A stretch of DNA of 64,000 nt from Ligustrum vulgare (GCA_963555705.1 OY743177.1:53086596-53150595), one strand, 5' to 3'. Positions 1 to 11,096 are shown, numbered from the stretch's first letter. Numbers and translations are program-made. Notes: generated from the sequence alone by a model not told the origin.

Positions 1-259
1 AAAGCAAAGCATTTCAATTCAACAAGAGGGACCAAATAATGCTGTTAGGGTTAATCTAACCAACAATCTAACCACACGTCAGAACTAATTTAGGGTGGTT
101 GAACTTATGAAGATGATTGTTTTGGGGAAGTGATGATTTTGTGCACATATATATCGAAGAATACTTGGTCTAAACTCACTACCTGAACTTAAGAGAGGAA
201 ATTAGACTTAGCACCAAAGTAATATATGTAAACTGAATTTTGTATTATATTAAAATATA
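1..259. other. AT-rich flank, nothing recognised
   Basis: No coding, RNA or repeat signature is recognisable before the left end of the MULE palindrome. The boundary at 260 is set by the start of the sequence that is repeated inverted at 7292. Confidence 0.5.
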
Positions 260-3200
260 GGGGCAGTTGCAGTGATACCTCAATTTACAACCATTTTCGG
301 ATTATTGCCACTGCTTTGTATTAAATTGAAAACTAGAAAAAAAAAATGGAAAAAATTGCAGATTTACCTTATTGAGTAAATGGAGAGGAAAACAAGGAAA
401 GAATATATCTATAAGGAATGACAGTTACACGTATCAATTTGTAACTGACAAATTAAAACAAAATCTTCACTGGACTAAATAATTCCTGAATCTACGTATG
501 ATGAAAACTGTCATGCTTAAAAATTGGAAATTCACAATTCTGTTGAACTGTCTCCAAGAATTACCTGGAACTCGAGAATAATATGCCAAAAAATTGAAGC
601 GGGCACAAAGACACAAAGCCAGTACTGTCATCAACTCGACGACACAGGTATTTGATTTCAATGAATCTTTATGTTTTCATGAATTAATTTGAAAATGAAT
701 AGAAATTGAAACCTTATTTCCGTAGAATGAAATTTATGTATTATAGCATAATTAAAATGAATAGAAATTCAAAGCTTGAAGACAAAGCTAATCTGATGTT
801 GCATTTTGAAACCATCACGACATTGTAATTTGAAAATATTGATTTTGGTCAGCATAATTGGAAACTATCAAGTGCCTGCAACCATGTATTCAGCGTAGTC
901 CTAACAACATATATGAAAATTTATATAGATAATAATGGATGGAGTGACAGTTTTCGTGTACTATGATGGTGAGTGGGTTGAGCCATGCAACTACTCTGGT
1001 TATTCTGTTTGCGGGATGAAAGTGCCACTTGAGTATTAATATGACAGGTTTATCAGTTTGATAGCCACTCAAATAAACAAGGATCCCGTAAAGCACCAGT
1101 TTGCAGTTCAATATCAAACTATGAATTTGGGTCCTCGAATCCATATTACAAATGATTATTCTCTCTCCTTTTATTTAGATTTGAAAAGGATGAAATTGAT
1201 AAGCGGAACTATCCTTTATGTGTAGACGTTTATATTAAGGACTCCATTCCAGCTGCTGCTCGATGTCCTCACCAACATCAATCAGATATTGATGCAACAA
1301 ATTCCATTTCATTGTTTCAGAACAATAGAGAATCAAATGAACATTTCAGTCTGCCATTGATGGATTCCATACAGACAGTGGAGGAAATGGGTAAAGAGCT
1401 TGCTGGTTATATCAATTATGTAGCTGATGACAATCCTCCAGGATATTCTGTAGTAGTAACACAACCACATGCAGATGAGGTTGCAGTAGGTAAAGTGTTT
1501 GTGGACAAGGAACTGCTAGTCACCACAGTTGGTCTATATGCAATTAAAAAAGAGTTTGAGTACTATGTAGTCAAATCTGACACCAAAACATATACCATAA
1601 AATGCTTAGGAAAATGTTGCAAATGGACCCTTCGAGCATCAATCACCTGTATATCTGGTAACTTTAGGATAAGGAAGATGGATGACATACATACATGTTC
1701 TCTTGACAAGGTATTGGGAGACCATCGACAGGAAAGCACCTTGGTAATTGCGAGTTGTGTAAAATATAGGTTTCAGTCATCTAGGAGAATATATACACCT
1801 AGAGAGATCATTGAAGACATACAAGAGACATACGGGGTAACAATCAGTTATGACAAGGCGTGGAGGTCTCGAGAACGTGCTATAATGATGATTAGAGGTA
1901 TCCCGGAAGAGTCATACGGAAATCTACCATCCTACATGCACATGGTGGAGGTTGCTAATCCGGGATCTTATACAAGAATTGAAATGGACAGTGAGAACAG
2001 GTTCAAATTCAGTTTTGTGGATTTAGGTGCGTCAATTGCAGGGTGGAGGCATTGCAAACCAATCATTGTCGTTGATGGTACTTTTCTTACAAGTAGGTAC
2101 CGAGGTACCATTTTCACTGCATTCACACAGGATGCAAATAATAATATATTTATTTTAGCATTTGGGGTAGGAGATGCAGAGAACAACAATGCGTGTGAGT
2201 GGTTTTTGTTAAGACTTCGTGAAGCATATGGAGTTAGGGATGAATTATGCATTATCTCAGATCATCATGGAAGCATAAAGCATGCTGTTGATATGGTATT
2301 CCCGGATTCTATGCATGGAGCATGTACATACCATTTGCTAAAAAATATCAAAAAACATTTTGGTAAAAATGCAAAGGGGTTGAGGATACCTTTTAATGAT
2401 GCAGCAAGGGCATACACTAAAGCAGAATTTGAGACACGCATGAGAAGAATAGATGAAATTGATAAGGGTATAAAGGGTTACTTGGTATGTATTCTCAAAA
2501 CTTTATAACATTAAATTGTTGTTTACTTAAGGAAAAAACATAATTTTTATATATTTATGAGAATGCAGGAAAAAGTTGGTTACGAGAAATGGTCGCGGTC
2601 CTATATGACAACAGACAGGTATTCCACTATGACATCTAACATTGTAGAGTCTAACATTCAAAATGGATTGTAAATGGGGGGGATACAATTGAGCAAATAT
2701 CAACAACATTTTAACCTAATCCCTTTAAAATAGAATCAAGATTATAACAGATTAGTACATTAACGTAGAAAGATATCAATGCCTCTAAATTCTACTTCCA
2801 AGTGCATTTCTTGTGGTTTCATTTCTTATGTGACATTTGAATAAACAAAATTTTGAATTCCTATTTTTTAAAATAACTAAATATTTAACTTAGCCTCAGA
2901 ACATCAGATTCTAACCTTAGTTCTTCATTTTATTTGTCATAAGCGTACCTTGAACACAAGTATGATTGATTACGAAACTTCGACCTCAGATGTAATATTC
3001 AGATGCTTGCTCCTTCTGATTTTTCAAAAAATCTTTCATGAAGAACGGATTCACGAATTCCTGATAGTAGAAGCACTTTCGGTGGGAGGCGTGATTCTGT
3101 TATGATTTTAGAGAATAATCCGATCGTTGAATGTTATAATTTTGTGAAAATGATTTGTGTGGAGTCAAAACTTGGATTAATCAAATAACTGATACTTAAG

Positions 3201-3582
3201 AACAGTACGCCCTATCTAAATTCCAAGGACAAGGTGAGTTATTTTAATCAAATAACACACATAACTTAGTTTATTGTAGTTCTGTTTTAAAAATATATAT
3301 GTAAAAATACCAATTTTCTTATTTTCTATTTTTTGTTTGCATCTCAAGGACAAGGCAGTCATACTGTGGATCACAATGCTACAATGGACATAAATCCAAT
3401 TGAATTTGCCGAACCTTCCTTTGATCTAGGTATGGATCTTGACATCAACAGCGGAGGAGTGATTCTAGACGAAGACATTGTGTTATCAAAAGAGTTTCTA
3501 GATGAAATAGATGGGCTCTCAAGAAAATCGGTACTGCTGTCACTCTGCGCTACTCACCCTAATTTCCAATTCCTGTTGGCAT
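260..3582 (+). repeat. Left arm of MULE palindrome
   Basis: This arm runs from the MULE terminus through a transposase gene and an unidentified two-exon coding fragment to the spacer. Its reverse complement occupies 3636-7292. About 560 bp between the transposase stop (2673) and the second coding fragment show no recognisable protein. Confidence 0.9.
935..2673 (+). pseudogene. MURA-like MULE transposase, left-arm copy (broken)
   Basis: This is the remains of a MULE transposase, which would cut and join element ends in the nucleus. The frame opens at ATG 935 with a PB1-like leader (VTVFVYYDGEW), then meets an in-frame TAA at 1037-1039. A one-base loss in an A run near 1190 shifts the frame relative to the right-arm copy. 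From about 1230 an open stretch runs to 2508. It contains the zinc-finger-like DNA-binding region (KCLGKCCKWTLRA, then HTC) at about 1600-1700 and the DDE core motifs VVDGTFL (about 2070) and ISDHHGSI (about 2255), followed by the MHGACTYHLLKN motif (about 2310). An intron with GTATGT donor and TGCAG acceptor (about 2486-2568) leads to an exon with YEKWSRSYMTTDRYSTMTSN. That exon stops at 2671-2673, before any SWIM zinc finger. It is therefore truncated and doubly mutated. Confidence 0.85.
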
Positions 3583-3584
3583 GA
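3203..3584 (+). pseudogene. Unidentified two-exon coding fragment inside left arm
   Basis: A possible spliced coding fragment next to the palindrome centre. A short stretch reading QYALSKFQGQ (about 3203-3233) is followed by an apparent intron with GTGAGT donor at 3234 and CAAG acceptor at 3348. The exon that follows reads GQGSHTVDHNATMDINPIEF and continues acidic (DLGMDLDINSGG, EDIVLSKEFLDEID) to a stop near 3584. I do not recognise the protein. It does not resemble transposase and could be a captured host fragment or a decayed second MULE gene. The mirrored copy lies at about 3634-4015. Confidence 0.4.
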
Positions 3585-3635
3585 GAGTAATTAGAAAAAA
3601 TAAAAGGTAGCAATTAATCAATTAAATTTAGAGTG
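3583..3635. other. 53-bp spacer at palindrome centre
   Basis: The left arm ends CCTGTTGGCAT at 3582 and its reverse complement ATGCCAACAGG starts at 3636. The 53 bases between are AT-rich and unpaired. They would form the loop of a hairpin with arms over 3 kb. Confidence 0.9.
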
Positions 3636-4015
3636 ATGCCAACAGGAATTGGAAATTAGGGTGAGTAGCGCAGAGTGACAGCAGTACCGATTTTCCTGAG
3701 AGCTCATCTATTTCATCTAGAAACTCTTTTGATAACACAATGCCGTCGTCTAGAATCACTCCTCCGCTGTTGATGTCAAGATCCATACCTAGATCAAAGG
3801 AAGGTTAGGAAAATTCAATTGGATTTATGTCCATTGTAGCATTGTGATCCACAGTATGACTGCCTTGTCCCTGAGATGCAAACAAAAAATAGAAAATAAG
3901 AAAATTGGTATTTTTACATATATATTTTTAAAACAGAACTCAATAAACTAAGTTATGTGTGTTATTTGATTAAAATAACTCACCATGTCCTTGGAATTTA
4001 GATAGGGCGTACTGT
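3634..4015 (-). pseudogene. Mirror copy of the unidentified two-exon fragment
   Basis: This is the inverted copy of the fragment at 3203-3584, on the minus strand, with the same apparent intron boundaries. Small differences occur between the copies (for example GGTTAGGAAAATTC here against the strand-equivalent of GCCGAACCTTCC on the left), so the arms have begun to diverge. Confidence 0.4.
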
Positions 4016-4544
4016 TCTTAAGTATCAGTTATTTGATTAATCCAAGTTTTGACTCCACCCAAATCATTTTCACAGAATTATAACATTCAACGACCGGATT
4101 ATTCTCTAAAATCATAACAAAATCACGCCTCCCACCGACAGTGCTTCTACTATCAGGAATTCGTGAATCCATTCTTCATGAAAGATTTTTTGAAAAATCA
4201 GAAGGAGCAAGCATCTGAATATTACATTTGAGGTCGAAGTTTCGTAATCAATCATACTTGTGTTCAAGGTACGCTTATGACAAATAAAATGAAGAACTAA
4301 GGTCAAAATCTGATGTTCTGAGGCTAAGTTAAATATTCAGTTATTTTAAAAAAATAGGAATTCAAAATTTTGTTTATTCAAATGTCATATAAGAAATGAA
4401 ACCACAAGAAATGCACTTGGAAGTAGAATTTAGAGGCATTGATATCTTTCTACGTTAATTACTAATCTGTTATAATCTTGATTCTATTTTAAAGGGATTA
4501 GGTTAAATGTTGTTGATATTTGCTCAATTTTATCCCCCCATTCA

Positions 4545-6608
4545 CAATCCATTTTGAATGTTAGACTCTACAATGTTAGATGTCATAGTGGAATACCTGT
4601 CTGTTGTCATATAGGACCGCGACCATTTCTCGTAACCAACTTTTTCCTGCATTCTCATAAATATATAAAAATTATGTTTTTTCCTTAAGTAAACAACAAT
4701 TTAATGTTATAAAATTTTGAGAATACATACCAAGTAACCCCTTATACCCTTATCAATTTCATCTATTCTTCTCATGTGTGTCTCAAATTATGCTTTAGTG
4801 TATGCCCTTACTGCAGCATTAAAAGGTATCCTCACCCCCTTTGCATTTTTACCAAAACATTTTTTGATATATTTTAGCAAATGGTATGTACATGCTCCAT
4901 GCATAGCATCCGAGAATACCATATCAACAGCATGCTCTATGCTTCCATGACGATCTGAGACAATGCACAAATCATCCCTAACTCCATATGCTTCACGAAG
5001 TCTAAACAAAAACCACTCCCACGCATTGTTGTTCTCTGCATCTCCTACCCCAAATGCTAAAATAAATATATTATTATTAGAATCCTGTGTGCATGCAGTG
5101 AAAAGGGTACCTCGGTACCTACTTGTAAGAAAAGTACCATCAACGACAATGATTGGTTTGCAATGCCTCCACTCTGCAATTCACAGGCTTGCTCGCTACT
5201 ACAAAAAGACAAAGAAGCTTCCACCTGTCTGGAAATATGAATCTACCACTGCGAGCACACTTGTTGCCTGAAGCAGATACATGATGGGATGTTGGATTTG
5301 TAACCTGAGTATTATTTCAGGAAGAGAGTTTCTAGTTCTTAGGAATGTTTTTCTTTGTTGTGTTTTTGCAAGACTTTGTTTTATTGTGATAAACAGGGAA
5401 CTTTGCTAAGCTTGGCAGTGCAATTTTATTTTTATGATCTTCCATGGGGAACTGGAGAATGACAAGTAAACATGTTTTGTTAAGAAAAAAAAAAAAAAAA
5501 AAAAATTGACACACATAAAGCCATAAAAACTGAATTTGAACTTGTTCTCACTGTTCGTTTCAATTCTTGTATAAGATCCCGGATTAGCGACCTCCACCAT
5601 GTGCATGTAGGATGGTAGATCTCCATATGACTCTTCCGGGTTACCTCTAATCATCATTATAGCATGTTCTCGAGACCTCCACGCCTTGTCATAACTGATT
5701 GTTACCCCGTATGTCTCTTGTATGTCTTCAATGATGTCTCTTGGTGTATATATTCTCTTGGATGACTGAAACCTATATTTTACACAACTCGCAATTACCA
5801 AGGTGCTTTCCTGTCGGTGGTCTCCCAATACCTTGTCAAGAGAACATGTATGTATGTCATCCATCTTCCTTATCCTAAAGTTACCAGATACACAGGTGAT
5901 TGATGCTCGAAGGGTCCATTTGCAACATTTTCCTAAGCATTTTATGGTATATGTTTTGGTGTCAGATTTGACTACATAGTACTCAAACTCTTTTTTAATT
6001 GCATATAGACCAACTGTGGTGACTAGCAGTTCCTTGTCCACAAACACTTTACCTACTGCAACCTTATCTGCATGTGGTTGTGTTACTACTACAGAATATC
6101 CTGGAGGATTGTCATCAGCTACATAATTGATATAACCAGCAAGCTCTTTACCCATTTCCTCCACTGTCTGTATGGAATCCATCAATGGCAGACTGAAATG
6201 TTCATTTGATTCTCTATTGTTCTGAAACAATGAAATGGAATTTGTTGCATCAATATCTGATTGATGTTGGTGAGGACTTTGAGCAGCAGCTGGAATGGAG
6301 TCCTTAATATAAAATTCTACACATAAAGGATAGTTCCCCTTATCAATTTCATCCTTTTTCAAATCTAAATAAAAGGAGAGCGAATAATCATTTGTAATAT
6401 GGATTCGAGGACCCAAATTCATAGTTTGATATTGAACTGCAAATTGGTGCTTTACGGGATCCTTGTTTATTTGAGTGGCTATCAAACTGATAAACCTGTC
6501 ATATGAACACTCAAGTGGAACTTTCATCCCCTAGACAGAATAACCAGAGTAGTTGCATGGCTTAACCCACTCACCATCATAGTACACGAAAACTGTCACT
6601 CCATCCAT
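4545..6608 (-). pseudogene. MURA-like MULE transposase, right-arm copy (broken)
   Basis: Mirror of the left-arm transposase, read on the minus strand from ATG at 6608-6606. It has a TAG stop at 6533-6531 where the left copy reads Cys. It keeps the Cys-Ser reading downstream (CSYDRFISL) where the left copy has a stop, and it lacks the left copy's frameshift. An open stretch of 373 codons runs from 6527 to 5406; its last part is insertion sequence. The gene is interrupted inside the DDE domain by the S13 retrocopy. The remaining DDE-domain sequence lies at 5180-4788, with IVSDRHGSIEHAVDMVF still readable, and the terminal exon mirrors at about 4650-4545. Each copy is thus broken by different lesions. 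Confidence 0.85.
5182..5505 (+). pseudogene. RPS13: Retrocopy fragment of ribosomal protein S13 (uS15)
   Basis: The plus strand reads RLARYYKKTKKLPPVWKY, then ESTTASTLVA and TGA at 5269-5271. This is the highly conserved C-terminus of cytosolic 40S ribosomal protein S13 (uS15). About 210 bases of 3' untranslated sequence follow, then a 21-base A tract (5485-5505). Only the last 29 or so codons are present. A 5'-truncated, intronless cDNA end with a poly(A) tail is the hallmark of LINE-mediated reverse transcription. Aligning the left MULE arm gives the empty site (CTGCAATTGACGC). The flanks here read CTGCAATT before and AATTGACAC after, so the visible TSD is only about 4 bp (AATT), possibly hidden by the A tail. 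The copy has no start or promoter and is non-functional. Confidence 0.9.
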
Positions 6609-7292
6609 TATTATCTGTATAAATTTTCATATATATATTGTTAGGACTAAACTGAATACATGGTTGCAGGCACTTGATAGTTTCCAATTATGCTGACCAA
6701 AATCAATATTTTCAAATTACAATGTCGTGATGGTTTCAAAATGCAACATCAGATTAGCTCTGTCTTCAAACTTTGGATTTCAATTCATTTTAATTATGCT
6801 ATAATACGTAAATGTCATTATACGGCAATATGGTTTCAATTTCTATTCATTTTCAAATTATTCATGAAAACATAAAGATTCATTGAAATCAAATACCTGT
6901 GCCATCGAGTTGATGACAGTACTGGCTTTGTGTCTTTGTGTCTTTGTGCCCGCTTCTGTTTTTTGGCATATTATTCTCGAGTTCCAAGTAATTCTTGGAG
7001 AGAGTTCAACAGAATTGTGAATTTCCAATTTTTAAGCATGACAGTTTTCATCATACGTAGATTCAGGAATTATTTAGTCCAGTGAAGATTTTGTTTTAAT
7101 TTGTCAGTTACAAATTGATACGTGTAACTGTCATTCCTTATAGATATATTCTTTCCTTGTTTTCCTCTCCATTTACTCAATAAGGCAAATATGCAATTTT
7201 TTCCATTTTTTTTTTCTAGTTTTCAATTTAATACAAAGCAGTGGCAATAATCCGAAAATGGTTGCAAATTGAGGTATCACTGCAACTGCTCC

Positions 7293-9264
7293 AACTTAAG
7301 ATAAGCTTAAAATCTATTCTTTGTTTACTTGAATCTTTCTTTAGGGAATTTGTCAAATTGGTATCAAAATTTAACTTAAATCTCTCTTAAGAGAGAGATT
7401 GTGTATTCGAATCATGCGGATGCGATAGAAATTCATGAAGGGTAAGATGAGCTCAAGCTCTTTGAGAGTGGAAAATAAGTATAATTAATATAACAGATTG
7501 AGTGTAGAGGCTGAATCATTACAAATGGTTTTATTCAAATCAATCTCCATATTTTTTACTGAGCAACAAACAGTTAAATCATTACAACAAAAATAGCTAA
7601 TTGTTTCACCCTTAAACCTTTAAAGAGTATCCCTATTAAACATCGTATAAATAAATAATTAGGGAAAAATGATGGTTTCACCCTTCTAAATATCTTCTCA
7701 TTATGATCATATTTTCTTCAACAGATTCTAGTGATCATATCTCATAAATGATTTAATAACAGAAAATTATTCTCTGAATTGTGTTCTTTGACAATTTGAA
7801 CATCGCGTATGATCTTTTCACCTTTTTTTAATTTTTTTTTTCAATTTTTCCTAAATCAATATGGATAATTTCAATAATAATCAACAAATTTTTGAAATAC
7901 ATACATAATATGTGAAATATGAAACAAGCGTTGTATAATTAAATCAACGAATGTGTATTTCTTCAAAAAGCCAGTTGCTTTCTCGCTCGCAGATCCTTGT
8001 ATAATCCCTTGAAACCAAACTAGGTCAGTCTTCTAACATGTCTTTGGATTCAACCCTCTTTCTTGGCCTTGAACCATGATCAAAGTTCTTCTTTCTTCTA
8101 CAGCTGACAGTCGAAAGAAATTCTATCAAAGTGCAGAAATCGAATCATCCGATGTCTATTTATTAAAGTGAAGAAACAAAAAATGAACATATCGAGCTTG
8201 TTTGGTTTTCATCAAACTTTTCTCGTTTTTCTATACTACCCAATCTCAACCATCCATTAAAAGTCAAGATCGCAATATTTGACTTTTCAACCAAATTTCA
8301 ATCATCCATTTCCCTAAAAACCACTATTTATTTCAAAAAAATTCATTTTAACTAAAATCATACACACTAACCTATTAGTCAGCTTTATTCATCATCACCA
8401 TTCTCAGGGGGAATGTTCCATTATCAAAGAAAACATAAATAACGAAGTTTTTTTTTTTTTTTTATCTTAGACAATAAAATTCATCAATAATGAGAGCAAC
8501 CAAAATTCAAAATCACTTGAAATCACGACAAAATTAAACATGCATAAACCCAAAAAGATAGCAGCAAACTTTTTCAAGATCTCTAAGTACAGATCAAAAT
8601 AACATGCACTAATCAAAATTTTTTGAATAAAGAAAATCAAAATCAGAGCTTTATACTGCACTGTTCTTCCTATAACACTATTAAATTATTGACAAAAAAT
8701 ATCTACTAATCGTGTTTAGAAAAGCACAGTCACAGCATTCCATAGCCAATATTTTTATACTAGAGAAACAAGAAACTACAAATTAGAGAAACAAGAAACT
8801 ACAAGTATGTTATAAAATAGTGATCATACCATTGTAGAGTCGTTTATGTTGTGAATACTGGGATACCCTCTTCAACCTTTTAAGAGTATTCTGTCATTTG
8901 CACCCAATTTCATCATATATCCTTATAGTTATAAGGAAAAAATAATAAATTATTTCAACGGATAATTCAATCCCCCTTCCCTATTCCCTTTCCCACACCT
9001 CTTCAGGGTTATGAAATTTTATTTAGTCATTGTGGCATAAACTAAAGCATCGTAAACACAGTATCTGAAAATGGAGAAAAGACTGATAAAAGTGAGTCGG
9101 TATCGGTAACCACCATTTTATTTTTGGTGGTGGAATCGTTGATGACAGTTTGTTGTTTGGTATGTATTGATCTGTATCATTTCTTCATTTTCTAATTCAT
9201 GTTAGCAATGTTGTTAATTCATCGGTACTTTTTAATTATTTTTTATTTTTTTGTGTAATATAGA
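7293..9264. other. AT-rich intergenic stretch without recognised genes
   Basis: No convincing open frame, element end or RNA gene is visible. A small tandem duplication lies at about 8760-8803 (unit near TAGAGAAACAAGAAACTACA), and there are several T or A runs. Sequence around 7950-8110 is slightly richer in G and C but yields no recognisable protein on either strand. Confidence 0.4.
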
Positions 9265-9269
9265 CATTA

Positions 9270-9914
9270 TGTTGGGAATTTCGACACGTCGATTCCCACT
9301 TTACTTTTCCCACAGGATCTTTCGATGTTCAAAATAAAATAAGCAAACAAGAAAATAAATACGAATACAGAAATTTACGTGGTTCAGCAAAATGCCTACG
9401 TCCACGGACCCTCGCCAAAGCTTTTCACTATATATTAAATTGTTACAAATATATAGACTTTCACTCACCAACCCAATCCCACACATCACAGAGAAAATAC
9501 TACAAACGAGCTTTACCGCATATAATTTCTACCCTTTGACTTATACTAAAAAGAGTTACAAGAAACTTCACAATATGCTAGGCTCACAATTTTCTCTCTT
9601 TGATCACAATGTGACACTAATTAGCACTCTTCAATATGTTTGTGGTGGTGTATTTCTTCCTCTAAATCCTTCTCTATTTATAGAGAGGATTCTACATGAA
9701 ATTCTCTTAACACCAAAACATCATGATTAGTCAAAACTAATCATCATTCCAAGACATCATAATTAGTCAAAACTAATTATCATTCAAAGACATCATAATT
9801 AGTCAAGACTAATTATCATTCAAATACCATAATTAGCTCCACCATTTTTTGTTTCAACTAGGCACTCATTATGTTTCACTAGGCACTTGATTAATTTGGG
9901 TCAAATACCCAACA
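9270..9914 (-). repeat. 3' LTR of the gag-only copia element
   Basis: 645 bp, TG...CA termini, paired with 11099-11752. On the minus strand CTATAAATAGAG (about 9673-9686) is a probable TATA box. Near the U3 start lies a three-unit tandem repeat (9717-9826). Confidence 0.92.
9717..9826. repeat. Three tandem 36-37-bp units with internal dyad in the LTR
   Basis: Each unit reads like CATAATTAGTCAAAACTAATTATCATTC and contains the dyad AATTAG-TCAAAA-CTAATT. The array recurs in the other LTR at about 11556-11665. Repeated dyads in U3 upstream of a TATA box are typical candidate enhancer elements; function is inferred. Confidence 0.75.
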
Positions 9915-9925
9915 ATCTCCACCTT
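9915..9925 (-). other. Polypurine tract
   Basis: Minus strand AAGGTGGAGAT lies directly before the 3' LTR, the typical copia plus-strand primer position. Confidence 0.85.
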
Positions 9926-10268
9926 GACACAAATTCGTCCAAGCCAAAACCAAATTCAAATATTGGGTAACAGGCAAGCATTTTTCCACTTTGACAGTCC
10001 CATACTCCACCATATGAGTATAATCACTCAGAATTATCAACGAACTCCGAGAATTTCATCGGCCCATGTCGAAACAAAATTGCTGAAATTTATGGTGCAA
10101 CTCCCATGTTTGGTTCTCCTTGGAAGTTCATCAGCCATCGACATAAAAAAACCACATACCTTGCATCTAAACCAAACCAATGTTGTATGCGAACACAGTA
10201 CCCATGCCAGTAAGAACACATCCTCTATCATGGCAACTGACATCATGCCATGAGGATGTCCCATCTTA
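9926..10268 (-). other. Internal remnant downstream of gag
   Basis: About 340 bp between the gag stop and the PPT. A 101-codon frame overlaps it on the minus strand (10342-10037) but shows no pol motif; it is probably untranslated element sequence left after loss of pol. Confidence 0.5.
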
Positions 10269-11048
10269 CTAGAGTACATCATCACCACCCTCCACCAGGA
10301 GAGTCGCATTGTCCTTCGAGCAGTTCGCCGTATCCGCTCCACCTTTTGGACAATTTCTTCTCACGTGCCCGGATTGACCACAGTTCCAACATGTCACCTT
10401 CTTCTTTATGGAGTTCCCTCTCTTCCACTTTTCAGTAACAAGCAAATTATTATTAGATGAATTATCGTCTCCACCTAATCGTCGCTCTTCAGAGATCAAC
10501 TTACTTGTAACTTCTGCAAAGTCCACCGTTTCCTTCCCGTACATCAAAATCGGTTTGATGTGCTCAAACGTGGATGGAAGAGACCAGATGAGCCTCAACG
10601 CTTTATCCTCATCTTCAACTTTGACTCCAATAGATTCCAGTTCAGAAACAATCCCGTTAAGAACACTAAGATGGTCAGAGATTTTTGTACCTGCGCTCAT
10701 TCTCAACGAATGAAACTGTTCCTTCAGATACAAACGATTTGACAAGTTTTTCGTCTGATACAACTCTTCCAGTTTTTCCCAAAGTTCCTTAGCAGCAGAT
10801 ATCCCATGAATATTTGCAAGAACATTCTTGGCCAAACAAAGTCGTATTGTACTAGCAGCTTTCAAATCCAAATCTTCCCAATCTTCATCAGTCTTGTTGG
10901 ATTCAATTTCTTTGTCAGAACTCTCAGTTGGTTTTCCCTTCAAAGCTTTGTGCAGACCCGCCTGAATCAAGACATCCTTGACTTGTACTTGCCACAAGCC
11001 AAAATTGATTCTCCCGTCAAATTTCTCCACATCGTACTTGACAGACAT
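10269..11048 (-). CDS. gag: Ty1/copia Gag polyprotein (capsid-nucleocapsid)
   Basis: An open frame of 259 codons. The start is the ATG at 11048, 37 bp downstream of the PBS on the minus strand. The N-terminus MSVKYDVEKFDGRINFGLWQ and the following region with LWEKLEELYQTK and a LPSTFEHIKPIL segment match the UBN2-type capsid domain of plant copia elements (about residues 1-195). A zinc knuckle CWNCGQSGHVRRNCP lies near residues 220-235 (C-x2-C-x4-H-x4-C, all ligands present). Gag would assemble virus-like particles in the cytoplasm and bind element RNA. The frame stops just after the region where protease would normally begin, so it encodes Gag alone. It is intact, unlike every other retrotransposon gene here, which fits the young LTRs. 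Confidence 0.93.
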   Translation of the reverse strand: MSVKYDVEKFDGRINFGLWQVQVKDVLIQAGLHKALKGKPTESSDKEIESNKTDEDWEDLDLKAASTIRLCLAKNVLANIHGISAAKELWEKLEELYQTKNLSNRLYLKEQFHSLRMSAGTKISDHLSVLNGIVSELESIGVKVEDEDKALRLIWSLPSTFEHIKPILMYGKETVDFAEVTSKLISEERRLGGDDNSSNNNLLVTEKWKRGNSIKKKVTCWNCGQSGHVRRNCPKGGADTANCSKDNATLLVEGGDDVL

Positions 11049-11084
11049 ATTTTCTTTTGCTTCAAGTTATTTGAACCACCTGTA

Positions 11085-11096
11085 GCTCTGATACCA
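11085..11096 (-). other. Primer-binding site, initiator Met tRNA
   Basis: Minus strand TGGTATCAGAGC, two bases from the 5' LTR end, complementary to the 3' end of plant initiator Met tRNA. It fixes the element's orientation. Confidence 0.92.

Larger units (their letters stand above)
260..7292. mobile_element. Giant palindromic Mutator-like element (MULE)
   Basis: The outer ends are inverted copies. The left begins GGGGCAGTTGCAGTGATACC and the right end, read on the minus strand, begins GGAGCAGTTGCAGTGATACC. The identity continues inward for the whole arm, 260-3582 against 3636-7292. Each arm carries a MURA-type transposase gene pointing inward, so the two copies are convergent. The arms look about 97-98% identical by eye, and the right arm is longer only because of a retrocopy insertion (5182-5505). 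MULEs usually have terminal inverted repeats of 100-500 bp and a 9-11 bp TSD; here the repeat covers the entire element, and I find no matching flanking duplication (left flank TAAAATATA, right flank AACTTAAGA). It could be one element with whole-length inverted repeats, or an inverted duplication of half an element. Neither transposase copy is intact. Confidence 0.85.
3636..7292 (-). repeat. Right arm of MULE palindrome
   Basis: Reverse-complement copy of 260-3582 with scattered substitutions. It carries one insertion absent from the left arm, the S13 retrocopy at 5182-5505, which accounts for the 334-bp length difference. The retrocopy therefore landed after the inverted duplication, unless the left arm lost it. 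Confidence 0.9.

Noticed and set aside
4963..5271. 102-codon plus-strand frame ending in S13 sequence, apparently a fusion protein
   Set aside because: Its first two thirds are the antisense of the MULE transposase; only the last 29 codons are real S13 sequence, in frame by chance.
251..7301. 9-bp TSD for the palindromic MULE
   Set aside because: Flanks TAAAATATA and AACTTAAGA do not match, so no duplication is claimed.
7370..7430. Possible SINE (B-box-like ATTCGAATC)
   Set aside because: No convincing A box, tail or TSD could be found.
10408..10713. Plus-strand frames of about 100 codons in the gag-only element
   Set aside because: They are antisense shadows of the intact minus-strand gag.
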